Part shown: positions 36,365 to 45,111 of the stretch, in pieces
How the letters are laid out: each line of letters begins with the position of its first letter
Position numbering within the stretch: position 1 is the stretch's first letter
Assembly (NCBI RefSeq): GCF_017873235.1
Contig: NZ_JAGGJZ010000001.1
Location: 186,001 to 250,000 of the forward strand
Direction of reading: 5' to 3'
From: Clostridium moniliforme
GTDB taxonomy: Bacteria > Bacillota > Clostridia > Clostridiales > Clostridiaceae
DNA length: 64,000 bases
Notes under the pieces: generated by a model
What the model saw: the letters and a program-made list of their open reading frames with translations, nothing else
What the model was told of the DNA's origin: nothing
The model's database searches: none
Translations under genes and position numbers: made by a program

Positions 36365-37759
36365 TTAATCTGGCATAAGAATAAATCTTAAAATAAATAA
36401 TATTGCAAATATATATAAAAGTTTATGTACTTCTTTACCTTTTCCTGTAGCTATCTTTCCTATTGGATAAAAAATCATTCCTATTGCTATTCCATTTGCT
36501 ATTGAATAAGTAAATGGCATCATTGCTATAGTAAAGAATGCTGGAACTGCTTCAGTAAAATCTGAAAAATCAATTTGAGTAACTGCACTCATCATAAGTA
36601 TACCAACAATAATTAAAGCTGGTGCTGTTGCACTTTGAGGAACTATTCCAACTAATCCACTAAAAAATAATGATAATATAAGCATTATGCTTACTACAAC
36701 ATTTGAAAGACCTGTTCTTGCTCCTGCTGCTATTCCAGATGCTGATTCAACTACTGTTGCAAGAGTTGTAGTTCCAAGTATAGCACCACAAGTTGTTCCA
36801 ACTGCATCAGATGTAAGAGCTTTTCTTAAATTTTTAACTTCTCCGTCAGCTTCAACCATACCAGAACTTTGAGCCGTTCCAAGCAAAGTTCCAATTGTAT
36901 CAAAAAGATCTACTAAACTTAAAGTAATTACAACCATAAATACAGTAAGTAAAGCACCTAAAAATCCACCACCATTACTTGTTAACAATCCTTTTAAGTC
37001 CATTGCAAAGAATGTACTTCCTATAGTAGGAATTGAAAAAATCTTCATTCCTTGAAGATTTGTAACCCCCATTGGAATACCTATTATTGTTGTAACAATT
37101 ATTCCAATAAGCATTGCACCTGTTACTCTTTTGGCCATAAGAATAACTCCAATGATTAATCCTATTATTGTTAAAATAACTGCTTTGTTAGTAAAATCTC
37201 CAAAAGCAACTAATGTTCCTTCACTTGCAACAACTATTCCTCCACTTTTTAATCCTATTAAAGCAATAAAAAGCCCTATACCTGCTGTTATTGCAAATTT
37301 TAAATTTTTAGGGATTGCCTGTACTATTTTCTCTCTAATAGATGTTAAGGTAATAATTATAAATAAAACCCCTGAAATAAATACTGCTGCTAATCCCTCT
37401 TGCCATGAAAAATTTAATTTTAAACATATATTATAAGCAAAAAATGATACTAATCCTAAACCTGGGGCTAAAACAAAAGGTAAATTAGCATGAAATGCCA
37501 TTATTAATGTTCCAACTGCTGCTGCTATACAAACAGATGCAAAAGCAGATGCAATAATTGGGTCATGAGCCATTGTAAGATTTGCTGCTGCATCACCTTT
37601 AAGTCCCGCTGAGTTCATTCCCCCCATCTTTAATATGTTTGGAATTACTAAAAGTGCATATGCAAATGTAACAAAAGTTGTTAAACCACCAATTATTTCT
37701 GTCTTAACATTTGTTTTGTTTTCTTTAAGTTTAAATACTTTTTCTATAATGTTTTTCAT
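36365..37759 (-). CDS. NCS2 guanine/hypoxanthine permease
   Basis: AzgA/PbuG/PbuO-type purine permease with about 12-14 membrane segments, 464 aa from the ATG at 37759 (MKNIIEKVFKLKENK), which has GGAGG 7 bases upstream. Typical segments are TFVTFAYALLVIPNILKMGG, LVDLFDTIGTLLGTAQ and GTTTLATVVESASGIAAGARTGLSNVV. The guanine riboswitch in its leader supports uptake of guanine or hypoxanthine, driven by protons. An upstream in-frame start lies in the leader terminator and is rejected. Confidence 0.93.
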   Translation of the reverse strand: MKNIIEKVFKLKENKTNVKTEIIGGLTTFVTFAYALLVIPNILKMGGMNSAGLKGDAAANLTMAHDPIIASAFASVCIAAAVGTLIMAFHANLPFVLAPGLGLVSFFAYNICLKLNFSWQEGLAAVFISGVLFIIITLTSIREKIVQAIPKNLKFAITAGIGLFIALIGLKSGGIVVASEGTLVAFGDFTNKAVILTIIGLIIGVILMAKRVTGAMLIGIIVTTIIGIPMGVTNLQGMKIFSIPTIGSTFFAMDLKGLLTSNGGGFLGALLTVFMVVITLSLVDLFDTIGTLLGTAQSSGMVEADGEVKNLRKALTSDAVGTTCGAILGTTTLATVVESASGIAAGARTGLSNVVVSIMLILSLFFSGLVGIVPQSATAPALIIVGILMMSAVTQIDFSDFTEAVPAFFTIAMMPFTYSIANGIAIGMIFYPIGKIATGKGKEVHKLLYIFAILFILRFILMPD

Positions 37760-37788
37760 TATTTTCCTCCATTTTATTTTGTATAAAA

Positions 37789-37829
37789 TAAAAAAACTAG
37801 TAGGTTTTAGATAAACCAATACTAGTTTT
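37789..37829 (-). terminator. Riboswitch-controlled terminator
   Basis: Minus-strand stem AAAACTAGTA / TACTAGTTTT with inner GGTTT/AAACC pairs, then TTTTTTT. It lies between the purine aptamer and the permease ribosome binding site. Confidence 0.88.
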
Positions 37830-37847
37830 AAAATTCACTTTGCTTTT

Positions 37848-37920
37848 TACCCATAGTGAAAAAATTAATGGTTTTCTCATAGAAACATCTGAACCCTATT
37901 ATCAGACTTATATGGGGTAT
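37848..37920 (-). promoter_or_regulatory. Purine (guanine) riboswitch aptamer
   Basis: Purine-family aptamer on the minus strand. P1 pairs CCCATA with TATGGG; P2 is TCTGA / TCAGA; P3 is TGAGAAAA / TTTTTTCA. The conserved TTTCTA junction is present. The base just before TATGGG, the C74 position, is C, which specifies guanine/hypoxanthine rather than adenine. The loops L2 and L3 deviate somewhat from consensus. With the terminator at 37789-37829 it is an OFF switch for the permease. Confidence 0.85.
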
Positions 37921-37975
37921 ATTCTTTTCTAATCATTATACTACAACATTCTAGAATTTTGCAATGTAATTTTTA

Positions 37976-38392
37976 CTAAATCAAATATAAAGTAATTGAA
38001 AAAGCAAAAAATAATATTGACACTACTACTAAAATTATAGGAAGTCTAAAAAATTCCATCTTATCATCTACATAAAAATCCTTCGACTTCTTCCTGTTGT
38101 AAACGATTTTAATTTCATTTCCAACAGCTAAGCTTTTTTCACTTTTAATATCATTGTGAATAAATGTTATCTTTTCTCCATCTAAAGTGGTAAATTCGAT
38201 TACAGGTCTATATAAAGTTATAAAGGTTGCTTGATTAAACTCATCTAATATTGCTTCATTGCATTGTTTAATATCTATTACTTTTCCTAATACTCTTATT
38301 CCATTTTTATAAATATTATATTTAACAAAAAATAAAACTATAGAAACAACTAATAACATAATCCCTATAATTAATAACATATGTGCTTCCAT
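37976..38392 (-). CDS. DUF3592-like membrane protein
   Basis: 138-aa protein with an N-terminal TM helix (LLIIGIMLLVVSIVLFFVKYN), a soluble beta-rich domain GKVIDIKQCNEAILDEFN followed by RPVIEFTTLDGEKITFIHN and VGNEIKIVYNRKKSKDF, and a C-terminal TM helix (LPIILVVVSILFFAFSITLYLI). This is the DUF3592 layout. Function unknown. A GGAGGGA ribosome binding site precedes the ATG. Confidence 0.72.
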   Translation of the reverse strand: MEAHMLLIIGIMLLVVSIVLFFVKYNIYKNGIRVLGKVIDIKQCNEAILDEFNQATFITLYRPVIEFTTLDGEKITFIHNDIKSEKSLAVGNEIKIVYNRKKSKDFYVDDKMEFFRLPIILVVVSILFFAFSITLYLI

Positions 38393-38506
38393 ATCTCTCC
38401 CTCCATTATGGTAAAGTAATATTTAATACATTATATGTTAATATTTTGCATAATGTTAAAGGAGCCTTATAAAAATAGAACGTTAATTTTAATTAAATAT
38501 AATAAT

Positions 38507-39391
38507 CTATATGTTAAAATTATTTTTATAATATTTTATAATATCTCTAACTTCTGAATGGACTTCTTTAAACCTATATCCACCAATTTCCATTATATTT
38601 TTTATATCCATTGTAATATCAGTCCATTTATTATAAGGAGAAGTTTCTTCTTTATCTATATTGTTGTTTACAATTCCTTCTATTTTTAATTCATCTTCAA
38701 TAGAATTTATTATTCCTTTTATACTTATTTTTCCAATACAAGCAGCATTTATAGGTCCGTGTATATCCTTATCTAAAAGCCAAGCTAAAAATATTCCTGC
38801 TTCATTTTGAGTTATCATATTCATATATGAATTTAATTTAGTAGAATAAATAGTTTCTTTGTTTTTTACTTTTTTAATATATGTTAAAAGTCTTTCTGAA
38901 GAATCATCTTTTCCTATAACAACTGGAAATCTAACAGCTATTACTTTAAATTTAGCATTTTTATATGTTGAAGCTTCCATTAATCTTTTACCTTCTTTAT
39001 ATGAAAAATCTTCCTTTTCTCCCATAACTATATTATATTTATTAGGATCAAAACATTTTTCACCTAAATTATTACCATAATCATATACTGCAATTGAAGA
39101 AACAACTATATATTTTTTAATCTTTCCATTTAAAGCTTTGCACATTCTTATTCCGTCATTTGAGCTATATGAAATAGTATCATAAACTACATCATATTCT
39201 TTATCCTTTAAAGCATTAGATAAATCATTATAATCTCTTTTATTTACAAATATACGTTTAACTTTATCTTTAAAACTATCCTCCATTTCTTTTGTTGTTG
39301 CTATTGTTACATCATGTCCATTAATTAAAAGCTCTTTTACAAGCTCCTTTCCCAAAAATCTCGTCCCACCAAATACCAAAACTTTACTCAT
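38507..39391 (-). CDS. NAD-dependent epimerase/dehydratase-like protein
   Basis: Extended short-chain dehydrogenase-like protein of 294 aa. The Rossmann motif is VLVFGGTRFLGKELVKELL at the N-terminus (ATG at 39391 with AAAGGA upstream). VVSSIAVYDYG and KEGKRLMEAS follow, replacing the classical YxxxK with KEGKRL-type sequence, so catalysis is uncertain. The nearest relatives in my knowledge are chloroplast-type isoflavone-reductase/CSP41-like and bacterial NAD-dependent epimerases. Substrate not known. Confidence 0.78.
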   Translation of the reverse strand: MSKVLVFGGTRFLGKELVKELLINGHDVTIATTKEMEDSFKDKVKRIFVNKRDYNDLSNALKDKEYDVVYDTISYSSNDGIRMCKALNGKIKKYIVVSSIAVYDYGNNLGEKCFDPNKYNIVMGEKEDFSYKEGKRLMEASTYKNAKFKVIAVRFPVVIGKDDSSERLLTYIKKVKNKETIYSTKLNSYMNMITQNEAGIFLAWLLDKDIHGPINAACIGKISIKGIINSIEDELKIEGIVNNNIDKEETSPYNKWTDITMDIKNIMEIGGYRFKEVHSEVRDIIKYYKNNFNI

Positions 39392-39494
39392 AGCAAAAAA
39401 TCCTTTCATATTAATATAATAATAATCTCATATCTTGCTTAATTATATGATACTATATTTAAATATATTATCCAAATTACAAAGTAACTTGTAC

Positions 39495-39529
39495 AAAAAG
39501 CAACCCAAATTATTTTGAGTTGCTTTTTT
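39495..39529 (-). terminator. Terminator of the 70-aa membrane protein gene
   Basis: Stem AAAAAGCAAC / GTTGCTTTTT with a 14-base loop, overlapping the stop codon. Confidence 0.82.
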
Positions 39530-39740
39530 AAAATAAGAAATATTCAATAATAATTTTAAATGAAAGAAATATAAAAACTGGGACTAATATAACGGATATA
39601 ATCATATATCTGCTTGCCTTTTTATTTATTTCCCTTAATTTATCTTCATCACAATTTTCTTTTTTAGCCTTTTTAAATGTACTTATAGATTTTATAAAAA
39701 ATGTAATCATTAATATAATAATAATTGCTAATAATAACAT
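39528..39740 (-). CDS. Small two-TM membrane protein, paralogue 1
   Basis: 70 aa with an N-terminal TM helix (LLLAIIIILMITFFIKSI), a charged middle loop KKAKKENCDEDKLREINKKA and a second TM helix (YMIISVILVPVFIFLSFKII). The second half (KKASRYMIISVILVP) matches that of the gene at 40038-40250 (KKAKKYMITSVILVP). No known family. GGAGG precedes the ATG. Confidence 0.7.
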   Translation of the reverse strand: MLLLAIIIILMITFFIKSISTFKKAKKENCDEDKLREINKKASRYMIISVILVPVFIFLSFKIIIEYFLF

Positions 39741-39881
39741 AATAAAATCCCTCCTAACCTTTATTTACATATTATCATATTTTCACATAAATTTTAAATC
39801 TTATATTTAATAATATAGAGTATTTTATACATATGTTGTAGAATGTATATTATATTAATTAAATAAAATAGGAGGTATCTT

Positions 39882-40007
39882 ATGAAACTATTATTATATT
39901 TAATAATTGGACTACCTTTAATATTTGTAATAATTTTAATGACTCGTAATATCATTAGAATAAAAAAATCTAGAGATGAAACATTAAATAAAAAAAATAA
40001 AAAATGA
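39882..40007 (+). CDS. 41-aa single-TM protein
   Basis: Short plus-strand gene: AGGAGG lies 7 bases before the ATG. The product starts MKLLLYLIIGLPLIFVIILM (one TM helix) and has a basic tail (RNIIRIKKSRDETLNKKNKK). It ends in the bidirectional terminator at 40001-40038. The signals before and after make it likely to be expressed despite its size. It lies between two small membrane genes on the opposite strand; function unknown. Confidence 0.65.
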   Translation: MKLLLYLIIGLPLIFVIILMTRNIIRIKKSRDETLNKKNKK

Positions 40008-40038
40008 AACCCTATTAAATTTAATAGGGTTTCATTTT
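40001..40038. terminator. Bidirectional terminator
   Basis: Near-perfect palindrome AAAATGAAACCCTATTAAAT and its complement, between the convergent 41-aa gene (plus) and 70-aa paralogue 2 (minus). Confidence 0.9.
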
Positions 40039-40250
40039 TATTTTAATATAGTAAATATCATATATAAAGTTAACAATAAACTGATAGGAACTAATATGAC
40101 AGAGGTAATCATATACTTCTTTGCCTTTTTACCTTCAACTTCCATACTTCCTTTACCTTCAGCAACCTTTCTGAAAATACTTGATGCTATAAAAAATAAT
40201 ATAAGCATTACAATAACTATAATTATATTCGCAATTACTAAGTATACCAT
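40038..40250 (-). CDS. Small two-TM membrane protein, paralogue 2
   Basis: 70 aa: TM helix 1 (VIANIIIVIVMLILFFIASSIF), charged loop RKVAEGKGSMEVEGKKAKK, TM helix 2 (YMITSVILVPISLLLTLYMIF). It has the same length and architecture as the gene at 39528-39740 and shares YMI-SVILVP. Unknown function. GGAGGA precedes the ATG. Confidence 0.7.
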   Translation of the reverse strand: MVYLVIANIIIVIVMLILFFIASSIFRKVAEGKGSMEVEGKKAKKYMITSVILVPISLLLTLYMIFTILK

Positions 40251-40333
40251 AATATAATCCTCCTCAGTTTAAAAATTCTTACTTTAATATATTAACATAT
40301 TTATTTATGTTTAAATTGTTAACTTAATGCTAA

Positions 40334-41101
40334 TTATCCTAAAGTAAATACCATATCAGTATTGTTACTTAAATCTTCTCTATATACATACCCTTCTTCA
40401 TTAAATTTCTTCAATCCTGAAATATCATTTATTTTATTTTTTATAATAAATGTAGCCATAAGACCTCTAGCTCTCTTTGCATGAACAGTTACAACTTTAT
40501 ACTTTCCATTTTTAAATTCTTTAAATATAGGATTTATTATTTTAATTCCGTTCATTTTGGATAATTTTGCAGATTTTGAATATTCATTAGATGCTAAATT
40601 CACTAAAATATCACTTTCACTTTCTTTTATATCCTTAATTAATAGCTTGTTTATTTTATCATTCCAAAAAGAATACAAATCTTTATTATCTCCAATAGTT
40701 AATTTAGTTCCCATTTCTAATCTATAACTAGCTATTAAATCTAAAGGTCTTAAAACTCCATAAAGACCTGATAAAATTCTTAAATGATTATTTGCATATT
40801 CTAAATCTTCTTTAGAATATGATTCTATATTAAGTCCTCTAAAAGCTTCACCATTAAATCCTAAAATAGCTGGAAATAAGTTCTCTTCTTTTTCTATAGT
40901 CCATTTATGAATATTTGAAAAAGTATCATCTCTTAATTTTTCTGAAATTTTCATTAAAGAAGCTAATTCATCTGGATTAAACTCTTTTAATCTTTTATTT
41001 AATTTCTTTGCTTCACTTTTAAATCTTACTTCTGTTAAATCTATATTATAATTTAATTTTTTTATTTCTATTTTTTTTGCTGGTGATAAAATTACTATCA
41101 T
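40334..41101 (-). CDS. yaaA: Peroxide stress protein YaaA
   Basis: YaaA (UPF0246/DUF328), 255 aa; in E. coli it lowers free iron during peroxide stress and has been reported to bind DNA. Family segments are MIVILSPAKKIE, PAILGFNGEAFRGLN, LRILSGLYGVLRPLDLIASYRLEMGTKL, LVNLASNEYSKS and VTVHAKRARGLMATFIIKN. GGAGG precedes the ATG; the gene appears monocistronic. Confidence 0.92.
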   Translation of the reverse strand: MIVILSPAKKIEIKKLNYNIDLTEVRFKSEAKKLNKRLKEFNPDELASLMKISEKLRDDTFSNIHKWTIEKEENLFPAILGFNGEAFRGLNIESYSKEDLEYANNHLRILSGLYGVLRPLDLIASYRLEMGTKLTIGDNKDLYSFWNDKINKLLIKDIKESESDILVNLASNEYSKSAKLSKMNGIKIINPIFKEFKNGKYKVVTVHAKRARGLMATFIIKNKINDISGLKKFNEEGYVYREDLSNNTDMVFTLG

Positions 41102-41187
41102 ATTTTCCTCCTATTACTTACTTTCTTAAATAAAATAATAACATAAATACTTTATAAATTGTTTTTTAATTTCTTAAATGTAACCTA

Positions 41188-41216
41188 TTGACAAAAAAAA
41201 TTATAAGAGTTAAGAT
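41188..41216 (+). promoter_or_regulatory. Promoter of trpS
   Basis: TTGACA (41188-41193), 17-base spacer, TAAGAT (41211-41216). Confidence 0.85.
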
Positions 41217-41222
41217 TTATTT

Positions 41223-41516
41223 AAATCTAATACATTAATCCGTTGATAAGGAGAAGTAATTAAATTTAGGTTCAATAAAGAGAGCTTTAAGTATTTTGGT
41301 GAGAACTTAGCAAGAAAGAATTTAATGAATGGACCTTAGAGGAATAGGGGGAAATCTTTTTAAAAGAGAGTATCTTATATCGTTTACCTTACGTTACAAA
41401 GGTTAGAGTATGTTAGTACTTGAAATTAAGAGGTATAATAAATTAATTTATTATGCAAATTAGGTGGTACCGCGGATATTATCTCCGTCCTATTTATTTA
41501 GGACGGAGTTTTTTTA
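41223..41516 (+). promoter_or_regulatory. T-box leader, tryptophan-specific
   Basis: tRNA-sensing leader of trpS. The T-box core AGGTGGTACCGCGG is at 41462-41475, followed by the terminator CTCCGTCCT / AGGACGGAG and seven T residues (41483-41516). The specifier in the stem I region is most likely TGG at 41330-41332, in the context GAA-TGG-ACC. The same GAA-NNN-ACC context holds the GCT specifier of the alaS leader in this window. Uncharged tRNA-Trp would promote readthrough. Confidence 0.93.
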
Positions 41517-41548
41517 TTATTTTTTAATTATGAGAGGAGTTTTTTAAT

Positions 41549-42565
41549 ATGAAAAAAGAAATAATGCTTACAGGAGATAGACCAACTGGTAAATTACATT
41601 TAGGACACTATGTAGGTTCTCTTAGAACTAGATATGAATTACAAGAAACAGGAAATTATGAAAATTTTATTATGATTGCAGACCAACAAGCTTTAACTGA
41701 TAACGCTAGAAACCCTGAAAAAATAAGAAATAGTTTATTAGAAGTAACTTTAGATTACTTAGCTGTTGGAATAGATCCAAGTAAAACAACAATTTTTGTA
41801 CAATCTCAAATACCTGAATTAAATGAATTAACAATGCATTATTTAAATTTAGTTACTCTTTCAAGACTTGAACGTAACCCTACTATAAAAGAAGAAATAA
41901 AATTAAGAGGATTTAATACAAGTATTCCAGCTGGATTTTTAATATATCCAGTAAGCCAAACTGCTGACATTACTGCCTTTAAAGCAACTAAAATTCCTGT
42001 TGGAGAAGATCAATTACCTATGATTGAACAAACTAGAGAAATAGTTAGAAGTTTTAATTCAATTTATGGTGATGTATTAGTAGAACCTGAAGCTTTAATT
42101 CCACAAACTAGTTGTAAAAGACTTCCTGGTATTGATGGTAAAGCTAAAATGAGTAAATCTCTTGGAAATGCTATATATCTTTCAGATGAAGCTGATGTAA
42201 TAAAAGAAAAAGTTATGAGTATGTATACAGATCCAAATCATATAAAAGTTTCAGATCCTGGGGAAGTTAAAAACAATCCAGTATTTATGTATTTAGATGC
42301 CTTTGGAAAGGATAAAAAATATATAGAAGAACTTAAACTTCAATATACAAAAGGTGGCCTTGGTGATGTTAAGGTAAAAAGATATTTAAATGAAGTTTTA
42401 CAAGCTGAACTTGAGCCAATTAGAAATAGAAGAAAAGAATTTGCAAAAGATAAAGAGCTTTTATATAAAATACTTTTAGATGGTAGTAATAAGGCTCGTG
42501 AAACTGCATCAAAAACTCTTACTGAAGTTCGTGATGCAATAGGTATAAATTATTTTACTAAATAA
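41549..42565 (+). CDS. trpS: Tryptophanyl-tRNA synthetase
   Basis: Class I tryptophanyl-tRNA synthetase, 338 aa. The HIGH-like motif is [12 protein letters not shown] (residues 12-23), the KMSKS motif is [12 protein letters not shown], and the intermediate [19 protein letters not shown] contacts Trp/ATP. A GAGAGGAG ribosome binding site precedes the ATG. One of the few plus-strand genes; expression is controlled by the T-box leader. Confidence 0.96.
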   Translation: MKKEIMLTGDRPTGKLHLGHYVGSLRTRYELQETGNYENFIMIADQQALTDNARNPEKIRNSLLEVTLDYLAVGIDPSKTTIFVQSQIPELNELTMHYLNLVTLSRLERNPTIKEEIKLRGFNTSIPAGFLIYPVSQTADITAFKATKIPVGEDQLPMIEQTREIVRSFNSIYGDVLVEPEALIPQTSCKRLPGIDGKAKMSKSLGNAIYLSDEADVIKEKVMSMYTDPNHIKVSDPGEVKNNPVFMYLDAFGKDKKYIEELKLQYTKGGLGDVKVKRYLNEVLQAELEPIRNRRKEFAKDKELLYKILLDGSNKARETASKTLTEVRDAIGINYFTK

Positions 42566-42634
42566 TTATTTACTATAATACACTTTAAATTAAACACTTT
42601 ATAAATCCATTATATTTTTGCTTTTTAAATTAAA

Positions 42635-42672
42635 TAAGATGTATAAAAATTTCTTTTTTATACATCTTATTT
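42635..42672. terminator. Bidirectional terminator
   Basis: Stem AAGATGTATAAAAA / TTTTTATACATCTT with T-runs, between convergent trpS and the yjiL-type gene. Confidence 0.87.
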
Positions 42673-42679
42673 TTATAAA

Positions 42680-43438
42680 CTATTTTATTTTTCTAAATCC
42701 TATAACTGCAGCTCCAATTGCACCTGCAAATTGACTTAATTTATGAGTATAAACTTTTTTATTTAAGTAACTTTCTAATGTTTCCTTAAAAACTTTTGAT
42801 GTAGCAAGTCCACCACTAAAAAATACATCGCCTTCTATATTTAACCTTTGTGCAAAATTTGAAGTTCTCTTACTTATAGAATGAACTACTCCAAGGGCAA
42901 TATCTCCCCTATCTACATCATTTGCAAGAAGACTTATTATTTCACTTTCTGCAAAAACGGTACACATACTTGATATATTAACAGGAGTTTTACCTTCTAC
43001 AAATTCATCAATATTATTAATATCTTCTTCTAATATTCTCATCATAACATCAATAAATCTACCTGTACCTGCTGCACACTTATCATTCATTAAAAAATCT
43101 ACAACATTTAAAGATCTATCTAATAAAATAGCCTTTGAATCTTGTCCACCAATATCAATAACAGCTCTAATATTTGGATTTAAAAAGGCTGCTCCTTGAG
43201 CGTGACAAGTTATTTCTGTTATCTTTTTGTCTGCTTCTTTTAAAAGATTTCTTCCATAGCCTGTACTTACTACATATTTTACAGAATCACTATAAAGTTC
43301 ATTAAAAACTTTATAAATACTCTCCTTTGGTTTTGCTGCTGTTTTTATAATTAAAGTCTTTACTATATTTTTACCATCAAATAAAACACCTTTTGTTGTT
43401 GTTGATCCTGAATCAATGCCTAAAGTATAAGTATTCAT
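42680..43438 (-). CDS. yjiL: Activator ATPase of the 2-hydroxyacyl-CoA dehydratase type (YjiL)
   Basis: BadF/BadG/BcrA/BcrD (HgdC-like) activator of 252 aa, ASKHA-fold ATPase with a bridging 4Fe-4S cluster that injects an electron into its partner. The phosphate-binding motif is GIDSGSTTTKGVLFDG, the second is VIDIGGQDSKAIL, and cluster Cys are in NDKCAAGTGRF and SSMCTVFAESE. It lies just after the yjiM-type gene (8-base gap). The partner indicates the YjiL type rather than a specific dehydratase activator. Confidence 0.9.
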   Translation of the reverse strand: MNTYTLGIDSGSTTTKGVLFDGKNIVKTLIIKTAAKPKESIYKVFNELYSDSVKYVVSTGYGRNLLKEADKKITEITCHAQGAAFLNPNIRAVIDIGGQDSKAILLDRSLNVVDFLMNDKCAAGTGRFIDVMMRILEEDINNIDEFVEGKTPVNISSMCTVFAESEIISLLANDVDRGDIALGVVHSISKRTSNFAQRLNIEGDVFFSGGLATSKVFKETLESYLNKKVYTHKLSQFAGAIGAAVIGFRKIK

Positions 43439-43446
43439 AAAAATTC

Positions 43447-44598
43447 CTATAGCATTTCAATAAATGCAGCCATTCTAGTATTTAATTGACCAATGTCAGA
43501 TTCTGAGAAGTCAGTTTCAACACTCATATAAGGTTTATTCTTTTCATCATTTACAAATCTCTTTATTGATAAAGTTTCAACATTATATGTGTGGCAAGCT
43601 GTTAATATAACATCAACAACTGCATCAACTTTATATTCATCAATCATTTTATCTAAAAGTTTTATTCTGTTTGGATTTGCTGTCATACAAGAACATCCAA
43701 TAGATAAATATTTACGAGCTAATGCATCATAAACATCTGGATTATCTTCATCAACTAAATCTTCAACAGCCTTTGCTCCACTACAATTTTCAAAGGCAAC
43801 AACATGTCCACCATTATCTTCAATTGCTTTAATAACCTTTTCTGTAGCACCACCTATTGGGCATCCTGTAATTAGTATACGTGGCTTTTTATCATATTTC
43901 TTTTCCTTTTCATATTCAGTATTAATCTTTTCAATTAATTCATCCATTTGAGCTGGTATTTTATCTCTTTCAAAACTAAATGTTGTTCCATTTAAAACTT
44001 TAAATATATCTTGTCCTAGCACTGGAACTGGTTCCTTTTTTGCAAGCTCATAAAATCTTTTTAATGCTTTTCTCTCATTATTTTTTATTTTAATTGCTTT
44101 TTTAATATCTTCTTCTGTTATTTTTACATTAAACATTTCTTCAAGACGTTCTTTAAGTCTTATAATCTCATTTTTCCATAATTTTAATCCATCTTCTGTT
44201 TGAGAATTTGGAAGTTGCATAACATGAACTGGCTTAAATTCTGAAAGATATTCATACATCTTTTTCTTACCATCACAAGTTGTTTCTCCTATTACTAAAT
44301 CTGAAAAATAAAAGAAAGGACATTTATCAGTTTTTCCAAAACCATAACTTGATTTAATTAATGGACATAAATTACGTGGTAAATCCTTTTCAGCATCTGG
44401 TATTGTTTCATCTGAACTTGCACAAAGTGATACAGTTGCAGCTCCCATTGCTAATGCTAACTCCTGTGGAAAATATGTACAAAATACTCCTATTAAAGGA
44501 ATATCCTTATCCTTTAATTCCTTTGCTTTTATAAAGGCATTTCTTCTTCCTTCTCCAAATTCATTGAATATTTCTGGTAAATTCTTTTGTAAATCCAT
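43447..44598 (-). CDS. yjiM: Double-cubane-cluster reductase-like protein (YjiM)
   Basis: 383 aa, of the 2-hydroxyacyl-CoA dehydratase subunit (HgdB/HgdC-partner) superfamily. It matches E. coli YjiM in length and in long stretches that I recall, such as DLPRNLCPLIKSSYGFGKTD, CDGKKKMYEYLSEFKPVHVM and QLPNS. Cys in NLCPLIKS, GETTCDGKK and ACHTYNVE are likely ligands of the double-cubane [8Fe-7S] cluster described for this family. The native substrate is unknown. It is followed by its activator gene. Confidence 0.9.
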   Translation of the reverse strand: MDLQKNLPEIFNEFGEGRRNAFIKAKELKDKDIPLIGVFCTYFPQELALAMGAATVSLCASSDETIPDAEKDLPRNLCPLIKSSYGFGKTDKCPFFYFSDLVIGETTCDGKKKMYEYLSEFKPVHVMQLPNSQTEDGLKLWKNEIIRLKERLEEMFNVKITEEDIKKAIKIKNNERKALKRFYELAKKEPVPVLGQDIFKVLNGTTFSFERDKIPAQMDELIEKINTEYEKEKKYDKKPRILITGCPIGGATEKVIKAIEDNGGHVVAFENCSGAKAVEDLVDEDNPDVYDALARKYLSIGCSCMTANPNRIKLLDKMIDEYKVDAVVDVILTACHTYNVETLSIKRFVNDEKNKPYMSVETDFSESDIGQLNTRMAAFIEML

Positions 44599-44759
44599 AA
44601 ATTCTAAACTCCCCTTTACAATTTATTTTAAATGCATTAATTTTTATTTATGGTAACGTATACAATTAAATATTACCACAATTTTTCAATTATAAACTAA
44701 ATACTATTGTTAACTTTATATTAATTAATAATATAGATTTTAAAACTAAATAATTTAAA

Positions 44760-44798
44760 TAAAAAAGTACTGTCTAAATTTAAACAGTACTTTTTTTA
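44760..44798 (-). terminator. Terminator of the 45-48 kb unit
   Basis: Stem AAAAAAGTACTGT / ACAGTACTTTTTTT with a 10-base loop, directly after the MazG-like gene. Confidence 0.88.
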
Positions 44799-44799
44799 T

Positions 44800-45108
44800 T
44801 TATTTAACTTCTTTAAGTATTATTCCTTTTTTAAAGCCTCCTCGCTCTAACTTTTTTTCTTCCCTTTTATTTAAAAGATCTTCTTCCTTATATCCTAGAT
44901 TATCAGCAAGGGCACATAAAACTTCCATTACATCTGCAAGCTCTTCTAAATTTTTATCTTCTAAATATTCATTTACTTCCTCTTTTAATTTTTCCTCTAA
45001 ATATTCTTCTTTTTCTTTTCCAGTTACAACTTCTATTACGCAAGTTTTATTTGAATCTTCTATTATTTTTGGTATATTATCTCTAACTAATTTATTATAT
45101 TTTTTCAT
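44800..45108 (-). CDS. MazG-like nucleotide pyrophosphohydrolase
   Basis: 102-aa all-alpha NTP pyrophosphohydrolase-like protein. It starts KKYNKLVRDNIPKIIED and carries the EExxE...ExxD metal site (KLKEEVNEYLEDKNLEELADVMEVL). The group hydrolyses (d)NTPs to monophosphates; the physiological substrate is not known. It is 3 bases downstream of the PLD-helicase gene, so the two are co-transcribed. Confidence 0.85.
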   Translation of the reverse strand: MKKYNKLVRDNIPKIIEDSNKTCVIEVVTGKEKEEYLEEKLKEEVNEYLEDKNLEELADVMEVLCALADNLGYKEEDLLNKREEKKLERGGFKKGIILKEVK

Positions 45109-45111
45109 ATA

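Noticed and set aside
37848..37920. Adenine or 2'-deoxyguanosine riboswitch
   Set aside because: The discriminating base before TATGGG is C, and the downstream gene is a guanine/hypoxanthine-type permease.
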